DNA of 64,000 nt from Tolumonas sp008015085 (GCA_029265125.1 JAJUJX010000001.1:186001-250000); one strand, 5' to 3'. Shown: positions 15,781-24,477, numbered from the stretch's first letter. The notes: generated by a model not told the origin, from the sequence alone. Program-made: numbers and translations.

Positions 15781-17262
15781 TTAGTTGTTGTAGGCTCGTT
15801 CGCCGTGTGAAGTCAGATCCAGACCTTCGCGTTCGGCTTCCACCGGTACACGCAGACCGACCAGCTTATCAATGATGAAGTAACCAACGATAGACACCAA
15901 GCCAGACCACACGATAGTGGTAACTACACCGATTGCCTGAATTTTAACCTGTGCAGCGATGGAGTAATCCGGAGCGACGACGTTTGCCACGTAATCCCAC
16001 ACACCAGTTCCACCCAGATCCGGAGAGGCAAAAACACCAGTCAGGATTGCACCGAGGATACCGCCGATACCATGCACACCGAATACATCAAGAGAGTCAT
16101 CTACATTCAGCATGCGCTTCAGACCATGAACACCCCACAGACAAACTACACCAGCGAGGCCACCAATCACAATGCCGCCCATGACACCGACAAAACCTGC
16201 GGCCGGCGTGATGGCAACCAGACCTGCTACCGCGCCGGAAGCCGCACCCAGCATAGATGGTTTACCTTTCAGAGCCCATTCAGCAAAGGTCCAGCTCAGT
16301 GTTGCAGCCGCAGTGGCAGCCCAGGTGTTTACCAGAGCCAGAGCTGCAACGCCATTAGCTTCCAGTGAAGAACCTGCGTTGAAGCCAAACCAACCGAACC
16401 ACAGTAAAGATGCACCAATCATTGTCATAGTCAGGCTGTGCGGCGCCATGGATTCACGACCGAAGCCCACACGTTTACCAACAAAATAAGCACCAACCAG
16501 ACCCGCAATCGCCGCGTTAATGTGAACTACAGTACCACCTGCGAAGTCCAGAGCACCGTGCTGGAATAACCAGCCCGCTGTTGCACCGGCTTTAGTTGCT
16601 GCATCTGCATCAGTGTATGCATCAGGACCAGCCCAGTACCACACCATGTGTGCCATCGGAATGTAAGACAGAGTGAACCAGAACACCATGAACAGCAACA
16701 CAGCTGAGAAACGGATACGTTCAGCGAAAGCACCCAGGATCAGGCAGCAGGTAATACAAGCGAATGCTCCCTGGAAAACGACATAAATCAGCTCTGATAT
16801 ACCGATACCTTTGTTAAAGGTTGCGGCGATAGAATCAGGTGTGATGCCTTTCAGGAACGCTTTATCCAGCGTACCAAAGAAAGCATTGCCTTCTGTAAAT
16901 GCCAGACTGTAGCCGTAAGTGACCCATAAAATAGTTGCCAGGCTAAATACGACCAGCACCTGGATCAATACAGATAGCATGTTTTTGCTGCGAACCAGGC
17001 CGCCGTAAAACAGTGCGATGCCAGGAATGGACATCAGAATGACAAATGTTGCTGATACCATCAGCCAGGCATTGTCACCTTTATTCACAGTCACCACAGG
17101 TGCCGGAGCTGCTTCAGCTGGTGCCGCTGCTGGTGTTGCTTCTGCTGCCGGAGCAGCAACTGCAGTTGATGTTGTTGGAGCTGGCGTTGCTTCCTCACTC
17201 CATGCTGGGGTTGCCAGCCCGAAAGCCCCCACCAGTGCCAAGATTGCAAACAATCGTTTCAT
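15781..17262 (-). CDS. amtB: Ammonium transporter AmtB
   Basis: 493 residues from MKRLFAILALVGAFGLATPA, chosen because it gives a signal peptide and has GGGAG nine bases upstream; an earlier ATG lacks both. About 11 membrane helices follow, with the Amt signature GFNAGSSLEANGVAALALVN and an HGIGG segment near the end. A 35-40 residue Ala/Pro/Thr-rich linker lies between the signal peptide and the first mature helix, longer than in E. coli AmtB. glnK, the usual partner gene, is not adjacent. A sigma-54 promoter and NtrC-like sites lie upstream, pointing to nitrogen-limitation control. Confidence 0.95.
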   Translation of the reverse strand: MKRLFAILALVGAFGLATPAWSEEATPAPTTSTAVAAPAAEATPAAAPAEAAPAPVVTVNKGDNAWLMVSATFVILMSIPGIALFYGGLVRSKNMLSVLIQVLVVFSLATILWVTYGYSLAFTEGNAFFGTLDKAFLKGITPDSIAATFNKGIGISELIYVVFQGAFACITCCLILGAFAERIRFSAVLLFMVFWFTLSYIPMAHMVWYWAGPDAYTDADAATKAGATAGWLFQHGALDFAGGTVVHINAAIAGLVGAYFVGKRVGFGRESMAPHSLTMTMIGASLLWFGWFGFNAGSSLEANGVAALALVNTWAATAAATLSWTFAEWALKGKPSMLGAASGAVAGLVAITPAAGFVGVMGGIVIGGLAGVVCLWGVHGLKRMLNVDDSLDVFGVHGIGGILGAILTGVFASPDLGGTGVWDYVANVVAPDYSIAAQVKIQAIGVVTTIVWSGLVSIVGYFIIDKLVGLRVPVEAEREGLDLTSHGERAYNN

Positions 17263-17360
17263 TGTAGATATCTCCCTGATAATACCGTGTCCTGATCTCG
17301 TCAACCGGAGGTCTGAGAACTCGTTGGTCGGACAAGGATGTCGCTAACCTGATATTTACA

Positions 17361-17380
17361 TCGCAGGAACTATGCCAACC
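17361..17380 (-). promoter_or_regulatory. Sigma-54 promoter of amtB
   Basis: On the minus strand the sequence TTGGCATAGTTCCTGCGA has GG and GC separated by exactly ten bases, the sigma-54 -24/-12 arrangement. The predicted transcript starts near 17350, leaving a leader of about 90 bases before the amtB ATG. It lies 80-250 bases downstream of NtrC-like half sites. Confidence 0.75.
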
Positions 17381-17424
17381 TTGATCCGGCCCAAAATTGG
17401 CCAAAAACAGAGACTATCGGCTAT

Positions 17425-17498
17425 TGCATGAACAAAATGGTGCAGATGGCGCACATCATTGAGGCGGGGATGTATTTTGATGTGCTGATTTGGTGCGC
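17425..17498 (-). promoter_or_regulatory. Candidate NtrC enhancer sites for amtB
   Basis: TGCATGAACAAAATGGTGCA at 17425-17444 contains a perfect ATGGTGCA half of the NtrC consensus with a weak opposite half. A second partial site, TTTGGTGCGC, ends at 17498. They lie roughly 60-120 bases upstream of the sigma-54 promoter, the usual enhancer distance. The remaining bases up to bioH (17499-17614) show no clear promoter boxes to me. Confidence 0.5.
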
Positions 17499-17614
17499 AA
17501 AAAACAAACAGCGATCATGATCAAAATTTTAATCATCCGGTTCATGTTCGCATCACAGTGACGGGCTGGATATCATAGAACCATATCAATGAGCTAACAG
17601 ACATGAATAGGTAA

Positions 17615-18382
17615 ATGATGAAAATGTATATCGATAAGATGGGCGATGGGCCAAATCTGGTATTACTGCATGGCTGGGGACTGAATGGTGCAGTCTGGCA
17701 GGAGATCATTCCATTACTTCAGTCTGTTTATCGTCTGCATATCGTCGATTTACCCGGCTTTGGTTTCAGTCGCGATGCAATGATATCGGATTATGCGCTG
17801 AAGACATGGAGTGAAACGGTGCTGTCTGTATTGCCGGAACAATTTCACCTTCTGGGGTGGTCGATGGGCGGGTTGATCGCCTTACAGATGGCACTAGATC
17901 ATCCTGAACGAATTAATAAACTGATCCTGACCTGCAGCACTCCCTGTTTTCTGCAGAAGGATCTGTGGCCAGGGATCAAACCTGAAGTATTAACCGGATT
18001 TCATCAGGCCCTGCAGCAAAATACCCGGAAAACAGTAGAACGTTTTCTGGCTATTCAGGCGATGGGTAGTGAATCAGTCAGGGAGGATGTTAAGCGGCTG
18101 AAAGAACAGTTACAGCAGCGCCCAGAGGCAACACCTGCCGCGCTGGATGCAGGGCTGACTTTGCTGGAATCAGTTGATTTACGTAGTGAAGTCACTTCGC
18201 TGAAATGTCCGGTGCTGAGTATGTATGGCCGGCTAGACAGTCTGGTACCTGTGGCAGCAGCTGAATCAATCAATGCATTAATTCCTGATAGTCGGCGGGT
18301 TATTTTTTCTCAGGCAGCACATACACCGTTCATCTCTCATCCGCAGCTATTTGCGGAAGCATTACGTACATTTTTAGATTAA
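17615..18382 (+). CDS. bioH: Pimeloyl-ACP methyl ester esterase BioH
   Basis: 255 residues, alpha/beta hydrolase (E. coli 256). Hydrolyses the methyl ester of pimeloyl-ACP to end chain synthesis in the biotin pathway. Oxyanion region LLHGWGLNG, nucleophile S83 in GWSMGG, D207 in GRLDSLVP and H235 in AAHTPF form the triad. The start is ATGATGAAAATG preceded by AGG; any of the first three ATG codons is possible. No other bio genes are in the window. Confidence 0.93.
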   Translation: MMKMYIDKMGDGPNLVLLHGWGLNGAVWQEIIPLLQSVYRLHIVDLPGFGFSRDAMISDYALKTWSETVLSVLPEQFHLLGWSMGGLIALQMALDHPERINKLILTCSTPCFLQKDLWPGIKPEVLTGFHQALQQNTRKTVERFLAIQAMGSESVREDVKRLKEQLQQRPEATPAALDAGLTLLESVDLRSEVTSLKCPVLSMYGRLDSLVPVAAAESINALIPDSRRVIFSQAAHTPFISHPQLFAEALRTFLD

Positions 18383-18464
18383 AAAATGTGCGTCAGATGC
18401 TGTTATTATCAGCGCTTGTCGCTGATAATTATATTGAGTTGATCTATGTATGGTGGAGTCGTGT

Positions 18465-18731
18465 ATGAGTATTGGTATTAACAGCAACAGTGCGTTCTCA
18501 TCTGGCGTGATGGGGCTGCAAAAAGCGACGGCTCAGATAGATGCGAATGCCAGTAAAATTGCGCAGCAAACTTTGCCTGCAGCCGGAGAAACTCAGCCAT
18601 CTGGTACTACAGATGTGATCCCTGATGCCCTGGTTCAGTTGAAAGCGGCTGAATTACAGGGGAAAGCATCAGCTGAAGTGATCACTCGTTCAGATCAGAT
18701 GCTTGGTTCAATACTCGATATTCACGTCTGA
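18465..18731 (+). CDS. Small protein with flagellar rod/hook-like N- and C-termini
   Basis: 88 residues from MSIGINSNSAFSSGVMGLQK; an in-frame GTG/ATG start five codons upstream is possible. The N-terminal amphipathic helix (GVMGLQKATAQIDANASKIA) and the C-terminal helix (ALVQLKAAELQGKASAEVI then DQMLGSILDI) resemble the two conserved terminal helices of flagellar rod and hook proteins, where 'A..VI..ADQMLG.LLDI' is typical, but the intervening rod/hook domain is missing. The function is not known. It is followed after six bases by the HEQAH gene, so the two are probably one operon. No flagellar genes are in the window. Confidence 0.7.
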   Translation: MSIGINSNSAFSSGVMGLQKATAQIDANASKIAQQTLPAAGETQPSGTTDVIPDALVQLKAAELQGKASAEVITRSDQMLGSILDIHV

Positions 18732-18736
18732 ACATC

Positions 18737-19600
18737 ATGAATATCGTTCCCGTTTATCCTAACTTTGTGCCTTTGGCACAGCAGCCTGCGACAGAAGCCG
18801 CAAGGCGGGATAATGTTCGGCGGGAACGAATACCAGAACCGGCTGAAAGCACCTCTGGTCAGACAGACAACAGGCTGGATTCATCCTCAGAGTCATCACC
18901 ACGCTATGCGTCAACAACCTCAGCAGATACCTATTCCGCCGCATCTGTTAAACATAATGCATTGAAAAACAGCAATGAGGGTGGCGACACACAAAACACC
19001 CCTGATAAGGTTAGTGCAACTTCAGATCAATCCAAACGTAAAGAGCAAACTTCTTCAGAGGATGAATCATCTTCTAAAGATAAAAATAAAGACAAACAAG
19101 AAGAAAAGGCAGTTCAGGATCTTAAAAAACGGGATGCCGAAGTTCGTACACATGAACAGGCCCATAAATCCGCAGGTGGCCAGTATGCCGGTTCTCCTGC
19201 CTATGAGATGACTCGCGGGCCGGACGGTAAAAGTTATGCAACCGGCGGGCACGTTAATATTGATGTGTCACCGATACCTGATGATCCGCAGGCGACCTTA
19301 ACTAAAATGGCGCAGATCAAAAAGGCAGCGTTAGCACCAACTGAGCCATCATCGCAGGATCTGAAGGTCGCAGCCAGAGCAGATATGGTGTCGGCAGCAG
19401 CCCGCAGTGAGTTACAAAAACAGTCAGCTGCCAAGCCGGATTCTGAATTAGCATCATCAGAAAGTGCCGATAGTCAGACTAATAGTGATACGCAACCGTT
19501 TATTAGTCAGCAGATGCGGCGTCGTGGCTTGATCGTTCTGAATCGTTATAGCTCATCGGGCCGTCCGTCAATGCAGACGGCCACGAATGCTTATGCGTAA
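18737..19600 (+). CDS. Putative metalloprotease, SprA-related family (HEQAH)
   Basis: 287 residues. A disordered Ser/Lys/Asp/Glu-rich N-terminal half (about 20-125) leads into a conserved domain (125-225) with VRTHEQAHKSAGG; H139, E140 and H143 form an HExxH-type zinc motif. Then follow a GPDGKSYATGGHVNIDVSP segment and an Ala-rich helix. This is the pattern of the SprA-related / 'putative metalloprotease' family found in many proteobacteria; protease activity is inferred. No signal peptide. It starts six bases after the small flagellar-like gene and ends directly against the convergent tex gene. Confidence 0.8.
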   Translation: MNIVPVYPNFVPLAQQPATEAARRDNVRRERIPEPAESTSGQTDNRLDSSSESSPRYASTTSADTYSAASVKHNALKNSNEGGDTQNTPDKVSATSDQSKRKEQTSSEDESSSKDKNKDKQEEKAVQDLKKRDAEVRTHEQAHKSAGGQYAGSPAYEMTRGPDGKSYATGGHVNIDVSPIPDDPQATLTKMAQIKKAALAPTEPSSQDLKVAARADMVSAAARSELQKQSAAKPDSELASSESADSQTNSDTQPFISQQMRRRGLIVLNRYSSSGRPSMQTATNAYA

Positions 19601-21913
19601 TTATTTGCTGCGTTTTGCATTCGCAAATGCAGCGGCAAACGCATTATTCCCCTGATGTTGCGATTGCTTGTCATGCGCATGGTGATGATGTGAACCATGT
19701 TTATGCTGCTTTGTCTGTGGCTCTTTCTGATGTGTCTGCTTGGTTCTGACCACTTCATCATCCAGACGCATAGTCAGGGCAATACGTTTACGCGGAATAT
19801 CGACTTCCACCACTTTGACTTTGACAATATCACCGGCTTTCACCACTTCACGTGGGTCGGAAATATAACGGTTTGTCAGCGCCGAAATATGCACCAGACC
19901 ATCCTGATGAACCCCTATATCCACGAAAGCACCAAAATTGGTCACGTTGGTTACAACACCCTCGAGAATCATATCGGCCTTCAGGTCTTTTAACTCTTCA
20001 ACACCTTCTCTGAAGGTTGCCGTTTTGAATTCAGGGCGTGGGTCACGTCCCGGCTTATCCAGCTCTTGCAGAATGTCGGTGACGGTTGGAATTCCAAAAT
20101 GTTCATCGGTGTAATCGGCCGGTTTCAGCGATTTCAGCAGCGAACTATTTCCTATCAGTTCTGCAACCGGCTTATTAATTTTGGCAATGATTTTTTCAAC
20201 GACCGGATAGGCTTCCGGGTGAACGGCAGAGGCATCCAGCGGGTTTTTTCCATCACGGATACGCAGAAAGCCGGCACATTGCTCATAGGCTTTGGGCCCC
20301 AAACGCGCGACTTTCATTAGTTCGCGACGCTCCTTAAATGCACCATTCTCATCACGGTAAGCGATAATATTCTGGGCCAGTGTTTTAGTTAAACCAGAAA
20401 CGCGTGTCAGCAATGGTACTGACGCAGTGTTCACATCGACACCAACGGCGTTTACACAATCTTCAACGACAGTGTCGAGATTCTGCGCTAACTGGTTCTG
20501 GCTGACATCATGCTGATACTGACCAACGCCAATGGCTTTGGGCTCGATTTTCACCAGTTCAGCCAGTGGATCCTGCAACCGGCGGGCAATTGAGACTGCG
20601 CCACGCAAAGAAACGTCCAGTTGAGGGAACTCCAGAGCTGCCAGCTCAGATGCGGAATAAACCGATGCTCCGGCTTCACTCACTACTACCTTCTGTGCCT
20701 TACATTTCGGATGGCGATGCAGCATATCCGCCACCAGGCGATCGGTTTCACGCGAAGCAGTGCCATTACCGATACTGATCAAGCTGACATTAAACTGTTC
20801 GCAGAGGGCATACAGGATCTCAATGGCCTGATCGTACTGACGCTTCGGTTCAAACGGATAGACGGTGTGTACCGCAACCACTTTACCGGTTTCGTCCACT
20901 ACCGCGACCTTCACACCGGTGCGGATACCGGGGTCCAGCCCCATGGTGGATTTCATTCCGGCAGGGGCAGCCATCAGCAGATCTTTAAGATTACTCGAGA
21001 ATACTCGGATGGCTTCAGTTTCTGCCTCTTCACGCAAACGACCAATCAGTTCCGTTTCCATCTGCAGGGACAGTTTGATCTTCCATGTCCAGTTGACTAC
21101 GCTTTGCAGCCATTTATCGGCAGGTTTGCCGGTAAAAGAAAGTTCAAAATGGCGGGCAATCATTTGCTCGCAAGGATGAATATCACCCGTCTGCTCCACA
21201 TACAGACTCAGCGCCAGAAAACCTTCGTTACGGCCACGCAGCATCGCCAAAGTTCGATGTGACGGTACTTTTGCGATAGGTTCCTGATGATCGAAATAGT
21301 CACTGAATTTAGCTGCCTCGGCTTCTTTGCCTTCAATAATTTGTGAACGTAGCAGTGCGGATTGCCACAAATAACTACGCAGTTTTTCCAGTAAGCCGGC
21401 TTCTTCGGCAAAGCGTTCCATCAGAATATAACGGGCTCCATCCAGCGCAGCTTTGCTGTCGGTGATCTGATGTTCCGGATTCAGATAGTTCAGCGCTTCC
21501 TGCTCAGGATCTAACTGTGGATTTGCCAGCAGACTCTCAGCAAGTGGTTCCAGACCGGCTTCAATGGCAATCTGACCTTTGGTCCGGCGCTTAGGCTTAT
21601 ATGGTAAATAGAGATCTTCCAGTCGGGTCTTAGTATCAGCCTCCAGAATCTCCGCTTTTAATTCATCCGTGAGTTTTCCCTGCTCGCTGATGGAGTTCAG
21701 AATCGTTTGCCGACGATCTTCCAGCTCCCGCAGATACCCCAGACGTTGTTCTAAATGACGTAATTGCGTGTCATCTAACCCGCCGGTTACCTCCTTACGG
21801 TAACGGGCAATAAACGGCACAGTAGCGCCTTCATCCAGTAGTTGCACCGCAGCAACGACCTGCTCTGTGCCTGCACTTAACTCTTCAGCAATGATCTCAT
21901 TAATTGAACGCAT
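19601..21913 (-). CDS. tex: Tex family RNA-binding transcription accessory protein
   Basis: 770 residues (E. coli YhgF 773). Domains in order: N-terminal Tex helical domain, YqgF/RuvC-like domain (GLDPGIRTGVKVAVVDETG near 325), helix-hairpin-helix repeats (near 490-560) and a C-terminal S1 RNA-binding domain (about 650-720). The extreme C-terminus is His/Lys/Gln-rich. It lies 15 bases after greB on the same strand, a pairing also present in E. coli, linking it to transcription elongation. The stop abuts the convergent gene's stop with no spacer. Confidence 0.95.
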   Translation of the reverse strand: MRSINEIIAEELSAGTEQVVAAVQLLDEGATVPFIARYRKEVTGGLDDTQLRHLEQRLGYLRELEDRRQTILNSISEQGKLTDELKAEILEADTKTRLEDLYLPYKPKRRTKGQIAIEAGLEPLAESLLANPQLDPEQEALNYLNPEHQITDSKAALDGARYILMERFAEEAGLLEKLRSYLWQSALLRSQIIEGKEAEAAKFSDYFDHQEPIAKVPSHRTLAMLRGRNEGFLALSLYVEQTGDIHPCEQMIARHFELSFTGKPADKWLQSVVNWTWKIKLSLQMETELIGRLREEAETEAIRVFSSNLKDLLMAAPAGMKSTMGLDPGIRTGVKVAVVDETGKVVAVHTVYPFEPKRQYDQAIEILYALCEQFNVSLISIGNGTASRETDRLVADMLHRHPKCKAQKVVVSEAGASVYSASELAALEFPQLDVSLRGAVSIARRLQDPLAELVKIEPKAIGVGQYQHDVSQNQLAQNLDTVVEDCVNAVGVDVNTASVPLLTRVSGLTKTLAQNIIAYRDENGAFKERRELMKVARLGPKAYEQCAGFLRIRDGKNPLDASAVHPEAYPVVEKIIAKINKPVAELIGNSSLLKSLKPADYTDEHFGIPTVTDILQELDKPGRDPRPEFKTATFREGVEELKDLKADMILEGVVTNVTNFGAFVDIGVHQDGLVHISALTNRYISDPREVVKAGDIVKVKVVEVDIPRKRIALTMRLDDEVVRTKQTHQKEPQTKQHKHGSHHHHAHDKQSQHQGNNAFAAAFANAKRSK

Positions 21914-21928
21914 AGTTGTTCTCGTGTT

Positions 21929-22423
21929 TTATTCAGCGTTGTCTTCAGAAAAAGGTTTGTATTGTATTTTATTGATATACCATTCTTTTTCACCGGAAGG
22001 CGTTAGCACCCGGACTTCATCATCCACCTGCTTGCCAATCAGCGCGCGAGCCATGGGAGAATCGATAGTGATGTAGTTATTCTTGGTATCAATCTCGTCA
22101 GTACCGACTATCCGATAGCGCACGATCTCTTCCTGATCATTTTCAAGCTCAACCCAGGCACCAAAATAGACTTTGCCTTCCTGTTGCGGGGAGTATTCAA
22201 CAATTTTTAATGCATCCAGCCGCTTGGTTAGAAAACGTAGCCGCCGATCGATAGAGCGTAATTCTCGTTTTCCTTCTTTGTACTCTGCATTCTCGCTGCG
22301 ATCACCTAATGCAGCAGCTTCAGAAACTGCCTGTGTGACCTGAGGCCGTTTGACTTTCCACAGATATTTCAGTTCATCTTCGAGCTTTTGCCATCCGGCT
22401 CGGGTAATGAGGTTAGTTTTCAT
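21929..22423 (-). CDS. greB: Transcription elongation factor GreB
   Basis: 164 residues from MKTNLITRAGWQKLEDELKY; a GTG three codons upstream is an alternative. The N-terminal coiled coil (about 5-75) carries the acidic tip GDRSENAEYKEGK that enters the RNA polymerase secondary channel. A C-terminal FKBP-like domain follows (80-158, ending GEKEWYINKIQY). The WKVKRPQVT stretch and basic patch favour GreB over GreA. It heads the greB-tex operon. Confidence 0.94.
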   Translation of the reverse strand: MKTNLITRAGWQKLEDELKYLWKVKRPQVTQAVSEAAALGDRSENAEYKEGKRELRSIDRRLRFLTKRLDALKIVEYSPQQEGKVYFGAWVELENDQEEIVRYRIVGTDEIDTKNNYITIDSPMARALIGKQVDDEVRVLTPSGEKEWYINKIQYKPFSEDNAE

Positions 22424-22634
22424 TGCCGTCACTCTGACAGTAGTTATTCATGAGGTCGCAGCATAAGGGGTTTAGCGCAAATCGCAAAATATCCGGCATG
22501 AAACAACCGTAAAAGTGACAGGGCTCGCAAACTGCTTAATTTCACCAGAAATTCATTTTGCTTAAAAATCAGCCTCTTTAGTGAAGAATTGCAAAAATCC
22601 TTGTCTGTTCCGGGTAATCCGCTCTGGCTGATGC

Positions 22635-22663
22635 TTGCAAAGGGTCATAGGCATCCTTAAACT
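22635..22663 (+). promoter_or_regulatory. Promoter of the dcw cluster
   Basis: TTGCAA (22635-22640), 17-base spacer, TAAACT (22658-22663). The start point would be near 22670, the first base of the MraZ repeats. The rest of the region between greB and this promoter (22424-22634) shows no gene or clear hairpin. Confidence 0.55.
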
Positions 22664-22669
22664 TCATAG

Positions 22670-22694
22670 GTGGAAAAAAGTGGGATATTGTGGA
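22670..22694 (+). promoter_or_regulatory. MraZ operator (three GTGG repeats)
   Basis: Three direct repeats GTGGA, GTGGG and GTGGA begin at 22670, 22680 and 22690, separated by five-base spacers. This is the known arrangement of MraZ binding sites upstream of mraZ in E. coli. Position at the predicted transcription start fits autorepression. Confidence 0.8.
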
Positions 22695-22759
22695 GAACTG
22701 TAGAATAACTTCACTCTATTCTCTGGCTGGCAGGAAATAACCAAACAGCAGGGTGCGGC

Positions 22760-23218
22760 ATGCTACGTGGAGCACACGCCATCGCTCTTGATACCAAAGG
22801 GCGGTTAGCAGTACCGACAAAGTACAGAGACTGGCTTCGCGAAGAGAGCGAGGGCCAGCTTGTCTGCACCATTGATATAGCGAATCCCTGCCTGCTGCTG
22901 TATCCGTTGAATGAATGGGAAGAGATAGAGAAAAAACTAAAATCTCTTTCCAGCATCAATCCGGCAGAGCGCCGGCTACAGCGTTTGCTGCTTGGATATG
23001 CCTGCGAGTGCGAACTGGATGGAAATGGCCGCTTGTTGCTATCAGCGCCACTTCGGCAGCACGCCGGACTGGAAAAACAAGTCATGCTGGTTGGTCAATT
23101 GAATAAATTTGAGATCTGGAGTGAGTCTCGCTGGTTACAGCAGGTAGACGAGGATATTCAGGCATTGCCGGATATGGATTGGACTACTTCAGATAAGCTG
23201 CGTGATTTTTCACTCTAG
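22760..23218 (+). CDS. mraZ: Transcriptional regulator MraZ
   Basis: 152 residues, exactly the E. coli length. Two tandem AbrB-like SpoVT domains: the first around residues 4-50 (HAIALDTKGRLAVPTKYR), the second around 75-120 (CECELDGNGRLLLSAPLR). Represses its own cluster by binding GTGG repeats, which are visible upstream. First gene of the dcw cluster; AGGGTG precedes the ATG. Confidence 0.95.
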   Translation: MLRGAHAIALDTKGRLAVPTKYRDWLREESEGQLVCTIDIANPCLLLYPLNEWEEIEKKLKSLSSINPAERRLQRLLLGYACECELDGNGRLLLSAPLRQHAGLEKQVMLVGQLNKFEIWSESRWLQQVDEDIQALPDMDWTTSDKLRDFSL

Positions 23219-23236
23219 CACCGGGGATAAAAACGA

Positions 23237-24166
23237 ATGGAACATATTACTGTACTGTTGCAGGAAGCGGTGGACGGGCTGGCTATTCGCCCGGACGGCA
23301 TCTATGTCGATGGTACATTCGGACGTGGTGGTCATTCCCGTCTGATCCTGCAGCATCTTGGCCCGAATGGCCGGTTGTATGCGATTGATCGCGATCCGCA
23401 GGCTGTTGCTGTTGCCAAAGAGTGGAACGATCCCCGCTTTGAAATCATTTCTGGTCCGTTTTCTGGCTTATATGACTACATGGCTGAACGAGACCTGCTA
23501 GGCAAAGTAGATGGCCTTCTGCTGGATTTGGGGGTGTCCTCACCACAGCTGGATCAAGCTGACCGAGGTTTTAGTTTCATGCAGGATGGTCCGCTGGATA
23601 TGCGTATGGACCCCCTGCATGGCGAAAGCGCTGCTGAATGGTTGTCTTATGCTGATGCCGATGATATCGCCTGGGTTTTGCGTACCTATGGTGAAGAGCG
23701 TTTTGCCAATAAAATTGCCCGCGCGATCGTAGCTGATCGTGTGACCACACCTTATACCCGTACCCGTCAGCTGGCAGACATGATTGCCCGTGTGGTCTCG
23801 ATCAAAGAAAAGCACAAACATCCGGCGACTCGCAGCTTCCAGGCGCTGCGTATTCATGTCAATCAAGAGCTGAAAGAGATTGAAGATACTTTGCGGGCTT
23901 CGTTATCCGTTTTAGCTCCCGCCGGTCGATTGGCGGTGATTAGTTTCCATTCGCTGGAGGATCGCCTGGTCAAACAGTTTATCCGTCAGCAGGAAAAAGG
24001 CATTCAACCGCCTAAGGGCTTACCTATTACAGAAGATCAAATTCGTAAGACTCAGACTTTGCGATCTGTTGGCAAAGCGATTAAGCCAGGCGATAGCGAA
24101 ATTTCAGACAACGTACGTTCACGTAGTTCCGTACTACGTGTTGCTGAGCGGCTTGGAGGCGAATGA
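23237..24166 (+). CDS. rsmH: 16S rRNA (cytosine1402-N4)-methyltransferase RsmH
   Basis: 309 residues (E. coli 313). Methylates N4 of C1402 in 16S rRNA. SAM-binding motif YVDGTFGRGGHS near residues 23-34, acidic LDLGVSSPQLDQADRGFSF near 96-114, and the late ISFHSLEDRLVK motif. Eighteen bases after mraZ; its stop overlaps the ftsL start. Confidence 0.95.
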   Translation: MEHITVLLQEAVDGLAIRPDGIYVDGTFGRGGHSRLILQHLGPNGRLYAIDRDPQAVAVAKEWNDPRFEIISGPFSGLYDYMAERDLLGKVDGLLLDLGVSSPQLDQADRGFSFMQDGPLDMRMDPLHGESAAEWLSYADADDIAWVLRTYGEERFANKIARAIVADRVTTPYTRTRQLADMIARVVSIKEKHKHPATRSFQALRIHVNQELKEIEDTLRASLSVLAPAGRLAVISFHSLEDRLVKQFIRQQEKGIQPPKGLPITEDQIRKTQTLRSVGKAIKPGDSEISDNVRSRSSVLRVAERLGGE

Positions 24167-24477
24167 TGGATCGCCGACTGAACCTTGGCTTGTTGATCCT
24201 GATTGATCTGAAACGTCATCTGTTTCAGATCATCCTTGGCGTAGCGACTTTGGGGACAGCGCTGACCACGATAGTCATCACTGACGATACCCGTTCGGTT
24301 ACGGCTGAACTCAATAAGGTACAAAGTATTACAGATGAATTAGAAGTGGAATGGCGGCATCTGGTGCTTGAACAGAATGCATTAGCTGAGCATTCACGTG
24401 TTTCGGACATTGCCAAGGAAAAACTGGCAATGACACGACCTAAACCTATTGATGAAAAGATGATTAGTCTGCCATGA
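24163..24477 (+). CDS. ftsL: Cell division protein FtsL
   Basis: 104 residues (E. coli 121). Short cytoplasmic N-terminus, one membrane helix (about 20-42), then a periplasmic leucine-zipper-like helix (45-90). It forms the FtsQLB complex at midcell. Weakly conserved by sequence, so the call rests on topology, length and position between rsmH and ftsI. Starts inside the rsmH stop (ATGATGG) and ends in ATGA overlap with ftsI. Confidence 0.92.
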   Translation: MMDRRLNLGLLILIDLKRHLFQIILGVATLGTALTTIVITDDTRSVTAELNKVQSITDELEVEWRHLVLEQNALAEHSRVSDIAKEKLAMTRPKPIDEKMISLP

